Shown here one piece after another: positions 41,108-49,964 of a stretch of 64,000 nucleotides of DNA. Origin of the DNA: Marinobacter alexandrii. GTDB lineage: Bacteria > Bacteroidota > Bacteroidia > Cytophagales > Cyclobacteriaceae. Under the pieces are notes generated by a model. That model was not told the DNA's origin, did no database searches, and worked only from the letters and a program-made list of their open reading frames with translations. A program made the position numbers and the translations under genes. The stretch is from assembly GCA_039984955.1 (NCBI GenBank), contig JBDWTN010000006.1, forward strand, positions 273,876 to 337,875. The letters run 5' to 3'. The stretch's first letter is position 1, and the number at the start of each line of letters is the position of its first letter.

Positions 41108-41244
41108 GAGGAGTTAAGTACTATTATCACTAAACATTGATTCATTTTAATAAACCGTTTCTTGAAATAATCGTCCTAGTTGAACCACTAAATCATAAAA
41201 AAAGCTATCTTAGTTAGTAACGGTCTTAAGACTATTACTTGCCT

Positions 41245-41976
41245 ATGCTCCACAAAGGATTAATTGCTGTTTTTTTTGTGTCTATTTTCTTTTCTGCCTC
41301 TAGTCAGGAAGTTGCCACTGATTATCGTAATACCGGATTCCTAGATTTTAATGGATACTATGATACCAGAGAGTTTAGCACGCTTACATTGAACATGCTT
41401 GCCAATCTCAAAAATAAATTCCAATATTTCTCCCTGACAAATTTCGAAGGGGCAAAACATAGTTCAGACCTAGGTCAATACTACACGGAACAAAATGTAC
41501 GCTGGAGTATAAAAAAGAATGGACCGTTTATCCTATCAACCCAATGGGTATCTAAAAGTGGGGCTAAAAACGATAATTTAAAGTTTGGTCTAATGGTAAA
41601 TACACACAAACTGAGTTTTGTCAAAGATCTTTTCACGAGGCTTAATTTTTCATACGCTCTAAGCCTCTATACTATACAGTTTAATGAAGGTAGCCCCACC
41701 AAGCTATTCACCCAATTAGAGCATGTGTATAAGTTTTACCCATTTTCAAAAAGACTTAAAAAAAGAGCTTACATCGCAGGGTTTGCAGACCAAAGTTTTG
41801 TCAAACGAGATGATGGGAGCGTCAACACAGAATGGGTAACTGAGCATCAGCTAGGAATAGAAATGCTAAAAAATTTTTATGCAATAGTTGAATATCGAAT
41901 CAACGATTTTCTTTCTTCAGGTAATTATGGGCTTGGATATGGACTTGAGTATAAAATAAACTTTGCTGGTTTATGA
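41245..41976 (+). CDS. Outer-membrane beta-barrel-like protein of unknown function
   Basis: 243 residues from the ATG at 41245: signal peptide MLHKGLIAVFFVSIFFSASSQ, then alternating hydrophobic/polar strands with many aromatic residues and a C-terminal strand LGYGLEYKINFAGL. No catalytic motif seen. DFNGYYDTREFSTLTLN and similar segments suggest an 8-12 strand barrel. Its stop overlaps the start of the CHASE kinase by 4 bp, so it is translationally linked to a two-component pair. A role in signal access to the kinase is possible but unproven. Confidence 0.72.
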   Translation: MLHKGLIAVFFVSIFFSASSQEVATDYRNTGFLDFNGYYDTREFSTLTLNMLANLKNKFQYFSLTNFEGAKHSSDLGQYYTEQNVRWSIKKNGPFILSTQWVSKSGAKNDNLKFGLMVNTHKLSFVKDLFTRLNFSYALSLYTIQFNEGSPTKLFTQLEHVYKFYPFSKRLKKRAYIAGFADQSFVKRDDGSVNTEWVTEHQLGIEMLKNFYAIVEYRINDFLSSGNYGLGYGLEYKINFAGL

Positions 41977-43748
41977 AATCAAAAAAAGATATACACCAAA
42001 TTTCTACTCCCTGGTTTGTCAAGATCTTTCACAATAGAGTAACTGCCTGGGCCATTCTTGCTATATCTCTTACACTTACTGTTTCAGCTGCTCTAATCTC
42101 AGTATACTATGCAGGAAAAGCTGCAGAAGAAAGGTTCAGTGCCAGAGCAAACGAAATCGAAGAAGGGATAAAAACAAGGATGATTTCTTATGAACAAGCT
42201 CTTCGCGGAGGAGTAGGATTATTTAATAGTCGCAAAGATGTAACTCGAGCTGAATTTCGAGAATACGTTGAAAGTTTAAGTATCAGTGAAAATTTGCCAG
42301 GTATTCAAGGTATAGGTTTTAGCATCCCAATAAAAGAAGAAGAAAAGGAAAGTCATACCGCATTAATACGATCAGAAGGATTTCCCGAATATGATATTAA
42401 ACCAGATTTTGAAAGACAAGAGTATTCATCCATCATCTATCTAGAACCATTTGATTGGAGGAATAAGAGGGCATTTGGATATGATATGTGGTCTAATGAA
42501 ATGAGAAAAGAGGCGATGACTCGCGCGCGAGACCAAGGAGTAGCTTCCAATTCAGGCATAATCACTCTAGTGCAAGAGACGAATGAGGATGTTCAGAAAG
42601 GATTTTTGATGTATCTGCCTGTTTATGAAAATGGTATAAGTCCTCAAACTATTGAAGATAGGAAATCAAAATTTAAAGGATGGGTTTATAGTCCATTTAG
42701 AGCTGGGGACCTAATTAACGGGATTACTGGCACGTCAGACATAGAATATGGCTTTGAGCTATATGATGGAGAAATCACCAATCAAGAATCTTTACTTTTC
42801 AATTCTGATTCAATCAATCATCTATTAGAAAAGAAGTCACCCAAACTATCCAAACTAGTCAAAATCAACTCACAAGGAAGAGAATGGACACTTTATATCC
42901 ACACTACACCTAATGTTTTATCAAAACAAGAGAGTAGCCTCCCTCTATTAGTAGGTGTTTCAGGATTTGCCGTTGATATTATTCTATTCATTCTTATCTA
43001 CTCTCTCAATTTGGAGCAAAGGGAAACAAAAAGACTAGCCAGACTTTTAGAAGATCAAAAATCAGACATTGAAATTATTAATAAGGATTTGTCTCAATTC
43101 GCTTATATCACTTCTCATGATCTTCAGGAGCCCTTGCGAACAGTATCTAACTGTGCTAAACTTTTAAAAGATGACTATGGCGAAAAGCTTGATGATGAGG
43201 CTAATTACTTAATTCAAACGATGACAAGAGCGACTACTCGAATGAGCAGTCTCATCCATGCCATTCTAGAGTATTCAAGATTGGGCAAAGAAGTGGATAT
43301 GAATGAGTCTATCAACTGCAATAAGCTGATCAATGCGCTAAAAAGGGATATGAATATGCTCATGGAAGAAAATAGCGTAAAAGTGATCTATCAAAATTTA
43401 CCTACTATAAAAGGAAATAAGATCATGATAAAACAGCTATTTCTTAACTTAATTACCAATTCAATAAAGTATAGAAAGAAAGATGTTACCCCAATAATCG
43501 AAATCGATGGGTTTACTCATCCCGAATTTCATGAATTCACCATAAAAGACAATGGAATTGGCATAGAGCCAGAATATCGGGAGCGAATCTTTGAAATCTT
43601 TCAGAGACTGCATAACTCCGCTGAATACACCGGTACTGGAATAGGACTGTCTTCTTGCAAAAAAATAGTAGAAGTTCACAATGGAACAATAGAGGTAAGT
43701 TCAAGTTTAGATATGGGTAGCATTTTTAAATTCACAATCTCAAAATGA
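41973..43748 (+). CDS. CHASE-domain sensor histidine kinase
   Basis: 591 residues: membrane helix about 25-45, an extracytoplasmic CHASE domain (about 60-320; SYEQALRGGVGLFNSR, LPGIQGIGFSIPI, EPFDWRNKRAFGYDMWSN), a second helix about 325-345, a short coiled coil, HisKA with SHDLQEPLRTVSN (H382) and HATPase with GTGIGLSSCKKIVE. The DLQEPLR form of the H box is of the phytochrome-like/bacteriophytochrome kinase group. CHASE domains bind small extracellular ligands; the ligand is unknown. It overlaps the barrel gene by 4 bp and precedes a lone receiver by 1 bp. Confidence 0.9.
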   Translation: MKSKKDIHQISTPWFVKIFHNRVTAWAILAISLTLTVSAALISVYYAGKAAEERFSARANEIEEGIKTRMISYEQALRGGVGLFNSRKDVTRAEFREYVESLSISENLPGIQGIGFSIPIKEEEKESHTALIRSEGFPEYDIKPDFERQEYSSIIYLEPFDWRNKRAFGYDMWSNEMRKEAMTRARDQGVASNSGIITLVQETNEDVQKGFLMYLPVYENGISPQTIEDRKSKFKGWVYSPFRAGDLINGITGTSDIEYGFELYDGEITNQESLLFNSDSINHLLEKKSPKLSKLVKINSQGREWTLYIHTTPNVLSKQESSLPLLVGVSGFAVDIILFILIYSLNLEQRETKRLARLLEDQKSDIEIINKDLSQFAYITSHDLQEPLRTVSNCAKLLKDDYGEKLDDEANYLIQTMTRATTRMSSLIHAILEYSRLGKEVDMNESINCNKLINALKRDMNMLMEENSVKVIYQNLPTIKGNKIMIKQLFLNLITNSIKYRKKDVTPIIEIDGFTHPEFHEFTIKDNGIGIEPEYRERIFEIFQRLHNSAEYTGTGIGLSSCKKIVEVHNGTIEVSSSLDMGSIFKFTISK

Positions 43749-43749
43749 T

Positions 43750-44181
43750 ATGGAAAAAATAGTTAACTGTGTACTACTAATTGATGACAACTTTGATGAT
43801 AATTTTTTTCATAAAAAAGCTCTTGAAAGGAATGGAAAAGTGAATATCATCCGAGTAGCTGAAAATGGAATAGAAGGACTGGAATACTTAAACAATCAAG
43901 GAAAATTTGAGGACAAAGAAGCTAACCCCCGACCAAACATAATTTTTCTGGATATCAATATGCCTAAGATGAACGGATTTGAATTTTTGGAGAAATATAG
44001 AAACCTAAATGTGACCCAAAAGGCTGAGATATGCATAACAATGCTTTCGACTTCCAAAAATCCTGACGATATCGAAAAAGCAAAATCATTCGGTGTGATT
44101 GAAGAGTTTTTCACAAAGCCGTTAGAAAATGAAGCCATTGAAGTGGCGATAAAACGTTATACTGATAAGATAGGACAATAA
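43750..44181 (+). CDS. Single-domain response regulator (Rcp1-like)
   Basis: 143 residues, a receiver with nothing attached. Acidic pair in VLLIDDNFDDN, phospho-acceptor D68 (IIFLDINMPKMNG), Thr/Ser in MLSTSKN, and Lys in FTKPLE. The D-N/D-D-N-F-F start (DDNFFHKKAL) is typical of Rcp1-like receivers, which pair with phytochrome-type kinases such as the one 1 bp upstream. With no output domain, it must act by protein contact or phosphorelay. Confidence 0.92.
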   Translation: MEKIVNCVLLIDDNFDDNFFHKKALERNGKVNIIRVAENGIEGLEYLNNQGKFEDKEANPRPNIIFLDINMPKMNGFEFLEKYRNLNVTQKAEICITMLSTSKNPDDIEKAKSFGVIEEFFTKPLENEAIEVAIKRYTDKIGQ

Positions 44182-44258
44182 AGAGAACTTCTCAAAACTC
44201 TATCATACAGCCATTCTCGCATGTATTTAAAACCAGAATTAGGTTGATTTACTCTTTT

Positions 44259-44804
44259 CTATTGCCTTTCTATCGGCAGTTCCCATTTGAAATTGCCCCA
44301 TGTAAATACCAAGTTTACACCGTTTTTGATCTCGACTGCATCGATGGTAAATTGCTCTACATGTTCATTTCGAGACAATGGCACTACAACGGTTGCTAGG
44401 TCTTGCTCATAATCAGGTTCTGTGTATCCCCAAAAACGCAGATCTGAATTCAGTATGATCTCCATTTCTCCTTTACGCGGAAAGGCATAAATAACATACT
44501 TTCCTGCAGTAATTTTTTTTTCTCCAAACGTAAAACTCTCACTCACCTCCAACAATGTCGGTTCATTTGCTCCTAATCTCCAATATACACCGTAGGGCTG
44601 CAAAGCTTCTTCTTCCACTTCTCCAAAAATCATTCTATTGCGAACGGAAGGACGTGAATAGTTAACACTTACTTCCATTCCCTTTCCTGTAGCATTCGTG
44701 AGTCCAGGAGGACTCAACGTACGGTTGCGATTGTTCGCATAGATCATAAATGCAACTATTAATACCACAAGTATCCCAAAGCCAATTAGTAATTTCTTTT
44801 TCAC
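44259..44804 (-). CDS. DUF2911 membrane-anchored protein
   Basis: 181 residues: one N-terminal membrane helix (about 5-23), then the DUF2911 domain with VSVNYSRPSVRNRMIFGE, YGVYWRLGANEPTLLEVSE and GKYVIYAFPRKGEMEIILN. The domain is nearly confined to Bacteroidota and is of unknown function; it is predicted to face the periplasm. It is monocistronic, with two perfect palindromes upstream (44937-44992). Confidence 0.88.
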   Translation of the reverse strand: MKKKLLIGFGILVVLIVAFMIYANNRNRTLSPPGLTNATGKGMEVSVNYSRPSVRNRMIFGEVEEEALQPYGVYWRLGANEPTLLEVSESFTFGEKKITAGKYVIYAFPRKGEMEIILNSDLRFWGYTEPDYEQDLATVVVPLSRNEHVEQFTIDAVEIKNGVNLVFTWGNFKWELPIERQ

Positions 44805-44936
44805 AATCGCAGATAATTAGATTTTTAGTTCTTCCCTATTGTCTTTCAACACACTAATGATAAAGTTAACCTGGATTATTCATATCATGAATAACTGACG
44901 ATAATCCCATTAAAAAAATTAATAATCAATGGATTA

Positions 44937-44956
44937 TGTCAGGGTTAACCCTGACA
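44937..44956. repeat. Perfect 20-bp palindrome
   Basis: TGTCAGGGTTAACCCTGACA reads identically on both strands with no spacer. It lies 132 nt upstream of the DUF2911 gene and 42 nt beyond the 3' end of the HD gene. No T-tract follows directly. It could be an operator or the outer hairpin of a terminator pair. Confidence 0.5.
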
Positions 44957-44968
44957 TTTATAAAACAT

Positions 44969-44992
44969 TCGTTCCTCAAATTTGAGGAACGA
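44969..44992. terminator. Perfect 24-bp palindrome, likely terminator after the HD gene
   Basis: Arms TCGTTCCTCAAA (44969-44980) and TTTGAGGAACGA (44981-44992) are perfectly complementary. On the minus strand it begins 7 nt after the HD stop codon and is followed by GTTTT. On the plus strand AGTTTT follows. Termination is plausible although the U-tract is short. Confidence 0.5.
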
Positions 44993-44998
44993 GTTTTC

Positions 44999-45496
44999 CT
45001 AACAGATCTGACAGCTATTTCTGTAATTAATGAATTTTAATGTTTTATGATCTGTCATATCTACCTCAAGTAGATCTATTCCTTTGGCGATCTCATCTCG
45101 CTCCACCTTTGCTGCGAAACTTGCTTGCTTCAACTTCTTTTTCACTGATTTAGCTGTAAGCGTTTCAATACCTTCAGGTCTAACCTGCGAGCATGCCACT
45201 ATAAATCCGGTTAGTTCGTCACAAGCCAAAAGAGCTTTATCCAATGTTGTTTCATACGGCACATTCCACTTTGTGTAATGCGCAGAGATAGCATGTGCTA
45301 TTTTTTCTTCTCCCTTCTCTCGCAGCATTGCAACAATTTTATTAGGGTGTTCTTCGGGATATTTTTCATAATCAGCATCATGAAGCATTCCTGTAATAGC
45401 CCATTCCTCTGGATCCTCATCTAGCTTTTTGGCATATGCTTCCATGACTAATTCAACTGTACGAGCATGCCTAAGCAAGCTATCTCCTTCAGTCAT
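44999..45496 (-). CDS. HD-domain hydrolase, N-terminus probably longer
   Basis: 165 residues from the first ATG. It matches the small Bacteroidota HD family: SLLRHARTVELVMEAYAKKL, GMLHDADYEKYPEEHP (metal-binding His-Asp), ISAHYTKWNVP, LLACDELTGFIVAC and KSVKKKLKQASFA. Relatives begin with NREEAxxIL-like residues before this point. Here the in-frame codons upstream read NREEAKEILTS, preceded by ATA (45530-45532) and an in-frame stop further up, with no ATG, GTG or TTG. The true start may be that ATA, or a base may have changed. The family is a predicted phosphohydrolase of unknown substrate. Confidence 0.85.
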   Translation of the reverse strand: MTEGDSLLRHARTVELVMEAYAKKLDEDPEEWAITGMLHDADYEKYPEEHPNKIVAMLREKGEEKIAHAISAHYTKWNVPYETTLDKALLACDELTGFIVACSQVRPEGIETLTAKSVKKKLKQASFAAKVERDEIAKGIDLLEVDMTDHKTLKFINYRNSCQIC

Positions 45497-45559
45497 AGAA
45501 GTAAGTATCTCTTTGGCTTCCTCTCTGTTTATATCAGCAAAATAGCAAGGTTTTAGAAA

Positions 45560-48181
45560 TCATTCATTCCTCAACATATCAGCGGGATTGGTTTTTGATG
45601 CTCGCAATGTTTGCCATCCAATTGTTGCTAGCGCCACAAAAATGATTAATAATACCCCAGGCAAAAGCTCTGTAGGTCCAATAGTTATTCGCTCTCGAAA
45701 TTCTACTAGGACATAAGTATCGAAAACATAATACGCTAGAGGAATGGCAATCAATGATGATATCGCCAGAATGATAATAAAGCCTTTGGATAAAATGTAA
45801 ATAAGGTTTTTTTCTGAGGCTCCTAGAACCTTTCTGACGCTTATTTCCTTTGTGCGTGCCTCTGTTGTAAAAACCGCTATGCCAAGCAATCCCATTAAAG
45901 AAATACTAATAGCAATAAGGGAGAGAAAAGTAAATAACCTAAACATGGTCTTGTATTCAGCATAAGCTTGCTGAAGTTGATCATCATAAAACTCTGCTTC
46001 GAAAGGATGAACCTCATCTACACTTCTCCACGCTCCTTCAAGCTTATCCATCAGCTCAATCATATTGTCAGACTTTACCAAGATGTTTAAGTAATAGGCT
46101 TTGTCATCATAATTTTGAACTAAGGCTGTAGGACCCAACGTATTTTGAAGATCCGCATATTGATAATCTTTCATGACGCCACTGACTTGAAGCTTCCTCC
46201 CATCGTTTGCGTTCTTAAAAATTTCGCCAATGGCATCTTCAGGTTTTTCAAAACCGAATTTTTCACAAATTTTTTCATCTATTACAATGTATGCAAGGCT
46301 GTCTTTTCGCTCCAATGGAAACCCCCCTCCTACTAAGTAGGAAATTTCATGAAGTCTCAAATACTCCGCATCCACTCTATTATAATATATTCCCAAAGAG
46401 TCTTCCTGATAATGGACATCCAGCATATACATCGACTGTGTTCCAGGTAGCATTATTGCAGTTGAAATATCTAAAACTTCAGGAATCTTTTCCAGTTCCG
46501 TCTTAAGTAATTCAACATCCAAGTCCGTATCACGCAAACTAACGTTTAACACATTTTCTGATCGAAAACCTAAATCATAGTTGATAGAAAATTCATATTG
46601 ACGGTAAGAAATGGTAGCTGAAATGATTAAAGCCATGGATACCGTAAACTGAAAAACAATCAGTACCTCCCTTAAGGTTAACCCCTTAAAAAGTTTGAGA
46701 CGAGAAGCATCTTTTAAGATGGATATAGCTTTTAATCTTGACAAAATTATGGCAGGCAGCAAACCTGCAAACACTCCGATCAGAACAGCGAAAGTAAAAT
46801 ACCAAAGCACATGATTGATCCTAAAAGAAAGCTCGACACTTTCAGAATCAACGACTTCTCTGATAAACTCTGGCTTAATTAAAAGATAAAGACCAAATGC
46901 CAGGATCAGAGCTATTATTGAAATAAGTATAGCTTCGAGTAAAAATTGACTTAACACTTGTTTCTTACTAGCTCCCACTACCTTTCTTACACCAACTTCT
47001 TTCACTCTACGAAGTGAACGCGCTACTGAAAGGTTCGTGTAATTGAAGCAAGCGGTAATCAGTATAATGGCTGTTAGCACCAATAGTTTATTGATATCAG
47101 TCCAATTTATGTAAGGCCCTATATTATTTGATTTGCCAGTACCAGGAACAAGATGCGCCAAATTTACAAGGTCAAATGAAAGCGTATAATGATCTCTTTT
47201 TGCATTTTCCTCGCTGGAGATCTCTTTTAAGTAATTATCTACAGTTTCAATAGAAGTGTTTTCTTCTAGGAGAAGGTATACATGATAATTCCATACATTT
47301 CCCCAACTAACAAACCCCTTACTATCCTTAGCTTTTTGCCTACGAGTAGCAAAAGATTCAATCATTTCAAATGATGGAAGATGGGTATTGGATGGCATAT
47401 CTTTCATCACTCCTGTAATTGTATAAAGGTCCTCTCCAGATTTAAAGACTTGACCTACAGGACTTTCATCATCAAAGAATTTTTCCACTGCTGATTCCGT
47501 CAATACGATTGTGTAAGGTTCAATAAGAGCCGTAGCTGGATCACCTTCAATCATTTCAAAGCTGAAAAGGTTATAAAAAGATTCCGACCCATAGATTCCA
47601 TCTAATTGCAGTGTCTTATCATTAAAAGTGAAATCTTTGTCTGCCCACCCTTGAAGAGTCAGCACATCCTCTATTCCAGGATAATCTTTTTTTAGAAGGT
47701 CGCCTATGTAAACTGAGGTAGATGCAAGATCAATGACATCTCCATCATCCAGGTCTGTATAATGAGTGCCTATTTTATATACTAGTTCCTTTTTCTCATG
47801 AAATTCATCATAGTTAAATAGCTGAGATAAATACGTAATCATCAGAATACCTATTGACATGGATACAGCAAGCCCAACAATGTTGATTGATGAGAAGAGT
47901 TTGTTTCTTGCAATACTTCTAACAGACGTTTTGAAGTAATTTTGCATCAGGTTAAAAAAAGTCATTTGTCCTATTAATTTGGGTTTTCGAATCGTGTAAA
48001 GGCGGCAAAATTTTAGTATATCCAAAAAGAAAATCAGATTGGCTTTGCGTCTGCTTTTATCAAGGTTTCGCGCATAATACTCATGGAGATCACCTTGTAG
48101 ATCTTCGAGTAAATCTTTGCGACAGTAGAATTCAATAATTCTATCCATCCAGCGAGGAGGGCCATGATCTCTCTCCTTCAT
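45560..48181 (-). CDS. ADOP-type ABC transporter permease with prefix domain
   Basis: 873 residues. Residues 1-80 are a permease-prefix domain (PPRWMDRIIEFYCRKDLLEDL; GDLHEYYARN), then two MacB-like periplasmic domains and two FtsX domains with RRVKEVGVRKVVGASKKQV and ARTKEISVRKVLGASEKNL before or after membrane helices; about eight helices in all. No ATPase gene is adjacent. The start overlaps the padR gene by 4 bp, so the permease is under the control of its own regulator. Substrate unknown; a relative lies at 1-2243. Confidence 0.9.
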   Translation of the reverse strand: MKERDHGPPRWMDRIIEFYCRKDLLEDLQGDLHEYYARNLDKSRRKANLIFFLDILKFCRLYTIRKPKLIGQMTFFNLMQNYFKTSVRSIARNKLFSSINIVGLAVSMSIGILMITYLSQLFNYDEFHEKKELVYKIGTHYTDLDDGDVIDLASTSVYIGDLLKKDYPGIEDVLTLQGWADKDFTFNDKTLQLDGIYGSESFYNLFSFEMIEGDPATALIEPYTIVLTESAVEKFFDDESPVGQVFKSGEDLYTITGVMKDMPSNTHLPSFEMIESFATRRQKAKDSKGFVSWGNVWNYHVYLLLEENTSIETVDNYLKEISSEENAKRDHYTLSFDLVNLAHLVPGTGKSNNIGPYINWTDINKLLVLTAIILITACFNYTNLSVARSLRRVKEVGVRKVVGASKKQVLSQFLLEAILISIIALILAFGLYLLIKPEFIREVVDSESVELSFRINHVLWYFTFAVLIGVFAGLLPAIILSRLKAISILKDASRLKLFKGLTLREVLIVFQFTVSMALIISATISYRQYEFSINYDLGFRSENVLNVSLRDTDLDVELLKTELEKIPEVLDISTAIMLPGTQSMYMLDVHYQEDSLGIYYNRVDAEYLRLHEISYLVGGGFPLERKDSLAYIVIDEKICEKFGFEKPEDAIGEIFKNANDGRKLQVSGVMKDYQYADLQNTLGPTALVQNYDDKAYYLNILVKSDNMIELMDKLEGAWRSVDEVHPFEAEFYDDQLQQAYAEYKTMFRLFTFLSLIAISISLMGLLGIAVFTTEARTKEISVRKVLGASEKNLIYILSKGFIIILAISSLIAIPLAYYVFDTYVLVEFRERITIGPTELLPGVLLIIFVALATIGWQTLRASKTNPADMLRNE

Positions 48182-48513
48182 CTGATTCCTTGAAAAACGA
48201 GTTCAGGAATATTATTCCAAAGCTTATCTCGTTGCTCTTTGGCTTTCATTAACGATACCTTACCGGTATGAGAGACTGTGAAAAATCGTTTTCGCCTCCC
48301 TCCTCTTTCCTTGGTAGGTTCACCGAGTTCAGAAGTAATTAGTCCTTTATCTTCTAAACGCTTAAGAACAGCGTGAACAACTCCCAGCTTAGTTTTTCTC
48401 CCAGTTATATCAGCTATTTCATCCACGATATTAACGCTATAAGCTTCGGTCAACAATGAAGCAATGGTTAGTAGCACGATCTCTTCAAACTCGCCAAGAT
48501 TGGTTCCTTTCAT
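48178..48513 (-). CDS. PadR-family transcriptional regulator
   Basis: 111 residues with the PadR winged helix: FEEIVLLTIASLLTEAYSVNIV, TKLGVVHAVLKRLEDKGLITSE, ERGGRRKRFFTVSHTGKVSL. The usual C-terminal dimer helix is short, as in subfamily 2. PadR proteins are ligand-responsive repressors. It is coupled by a 4-bp overlap to the FtsX-type permease, a regulator-transporter pairing common for this permease class. The divergent region 48514-48666 probably holds its operator, but no clear palindrome was recognised. Confidence 0.9.
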   Translation of the reverse strand: MKGTNLGEFEEIVLLTIASLLTEAYSVNIVDEIADITGRKTKLGVVHAVLKRLEDKGLITSELGEPTKERGGRRKRFFTVSHTGKVSLMKAKEQRDKLWNNIPELVFQGIR

Positions 48514-48666
48514 CTTACAAATTTTTATTAATTCATTAAATGTATGAAAAATAAATACGAGTCTCTATTATTTAAAGTTTTATTTTTTCATGTTTTGTAT
48601 AAAATATGTGCTAACTCATTTTAAAACTAAATGCTATAAATTCACCTCGAACAAATTTTTCTTAAA

Positions 48667-49362
48667 ATGAGACATGCTTTTTTCGCCCTCATAATTCTTG
48701 GATTTTTCTATGCGCAAGCTCAAGAAGATTTCTTGGTCACGGTCAAAAAAGACACCATCTACGGTCAGATAGATTTTCGCCAAAGCACATTCTATGATGA
48801 GATAGAAGTTAAAAGTGATGACGGTAAGAAAACGTTTAAGGCTTACCAAATTGAGTTGGCAATACGCAAAGGAGAGATTTATAAACCGGTATCATATGGC
48901 AATAAAAAAGCAATAGGTAAACTCATAAAAGAAGGAAGATTAAGTCAGTATCTATTTCGCTCTGATGGTGAAAATGCATTTATCAATGAAGTTCTTGTAA
49001 AAAGTGATAATGAGACTCTACTTGTCTCAAATATTGGATTCAAAAAAAGATTAATAAAATTCTTAAGTGATTGCGAAGAGCTTTCTAGCAAAATTTCAAA
49101 CAAAGAATTGGGGGCTTCAGATCTTGATAAGATCATTAATATCTACAATAATGACTGTGAAGAAGAAGTAAAAAAAATAGACATTGCTAAAAAGGATTTT
49201 AGTCAAATCACAGAATTAGCAGACCTACTTAAAGACATCACTGGCAAGCTCAATGCTGGAGAGCAAATACCTTCCTATATGGTAGAAGCCCTAGAAAGAC
49301 ATTCTAACACGAATGTTAACTTAAAAATCAAGGAGCTACTGGAGCATGTTAAAAATCAGTAA
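48667..49362 (+). CDS. Secreted protein of unknown function
   Basis: 231 residues: signal peptide MRHAFFALIILGFFYAQAQ, then EDFLVTVKKDTIYGQIDFR, a beta-rich start seen in many uncharacterised Bacteroidota exported proteins that respond to envelope stress, and a helical C-terminal half (about 125-231) with SDCEELSSKISNKEL and a coiled-coil-like stretch. No catalytic motif. It is transcribed divergently from padR. The function is unknown. Confidence 0.75.
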   Translation: MRHAFFALIILGFFYAQAQEDFLVTVKKDTIYGQIDFRQSTFYDEIEVKSDDGKKTFKAYQIELAIRKGEIYKPVSYGNKKAIGKLIKEGRLSQYLFRSDGENAFINEVLVKSDNETLLVSNIGFKKRLIKFLSDCEELSSKISNKELGASDLDKIINIYNNDCEEEVKKIDIAKKDFSQITELADLLKDITGKLNAGEQIPSYMVEALERHSNTNVNLKIKELLEHVKNQ

Positions 49363-49541
49363 TTCCAACCTGATTAAAAAAAGTAATCGTAGATCTGCTG
49401 AATTAAGGTTTTATTTCAGATACAATTCAGCTAGAAAAAATCACAATCCAATAGATTGATAGCACTCTCCAATAGAAACCATAGGTAGAAACACTACAAA
49501 GATCGTGTCTTTTGTATACCAAATCGAAAATAACACGACTT

Positions 49542-49955
49542 ATGAAAAAGCTAATCTCATTGTTAACTCTACTTCTTATTGGAACAGTAGCGCTCTCTCA
49601 AAATTTTGAAGCTCCTAAAACAGGCGCAAAGGTCTACACCGATAATTACACCATTAACCTGGATGTAAATGGGGAAGAAACATTTGACTTATGGATAGTA
49701 AGATCTAAAAGAGCAAGGCGAGCAAAATTCATGACTCCAACAGTCTTAAATAGTAATGGAATTAAATTTCAGGTAACCCCTGATCCAAATAACCAAGACC
49801 ACTTTATAGTAACTGCTAGCAGCGAAGATGTAGTCGAAGGGCAATACACAGCTACTGTTGCCGTAAGAAGTATTGGAACTCAAAAAGTAACTGGAACAAC
49901 CCTATCTTTCCATATTAACTCGGCAAAAAATATTGCATCCACGGATGGGGAGTAA
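49542..49955 (+). CDS. Small secreted beta-rich protein preceding a LytS kinase
   Basis: 137 residues from the ATG at 49542, which begins the signal peptide MKKLISLLTLLLIGTVALSQ; a TTG-started longer frame is unlikely. The mature part is an all-beta, Ig-like domain with INLDVNGEETFDLWIVRSKRA and QYTATVAVRS. No family recognised. It ends 9 bp before the LytS-type kinase in the same direction, so it may be a partner or target of that two-component system. Confidence 0.7.
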   Translation: MKKLISLLTLLLIGTVALSQNFEAPKTGAKVYTDNYTINLDVNGEETFDLWIVRSKRARRAKFMTPTVLNSNGIKFQVTPDPNNQDHFIVTASSEDVVEGQYTATVAVRSIGTQKVTGTTLSFHINSAKNIASTDGE

Positions 49956-49964
49956 ATTTGTTTT

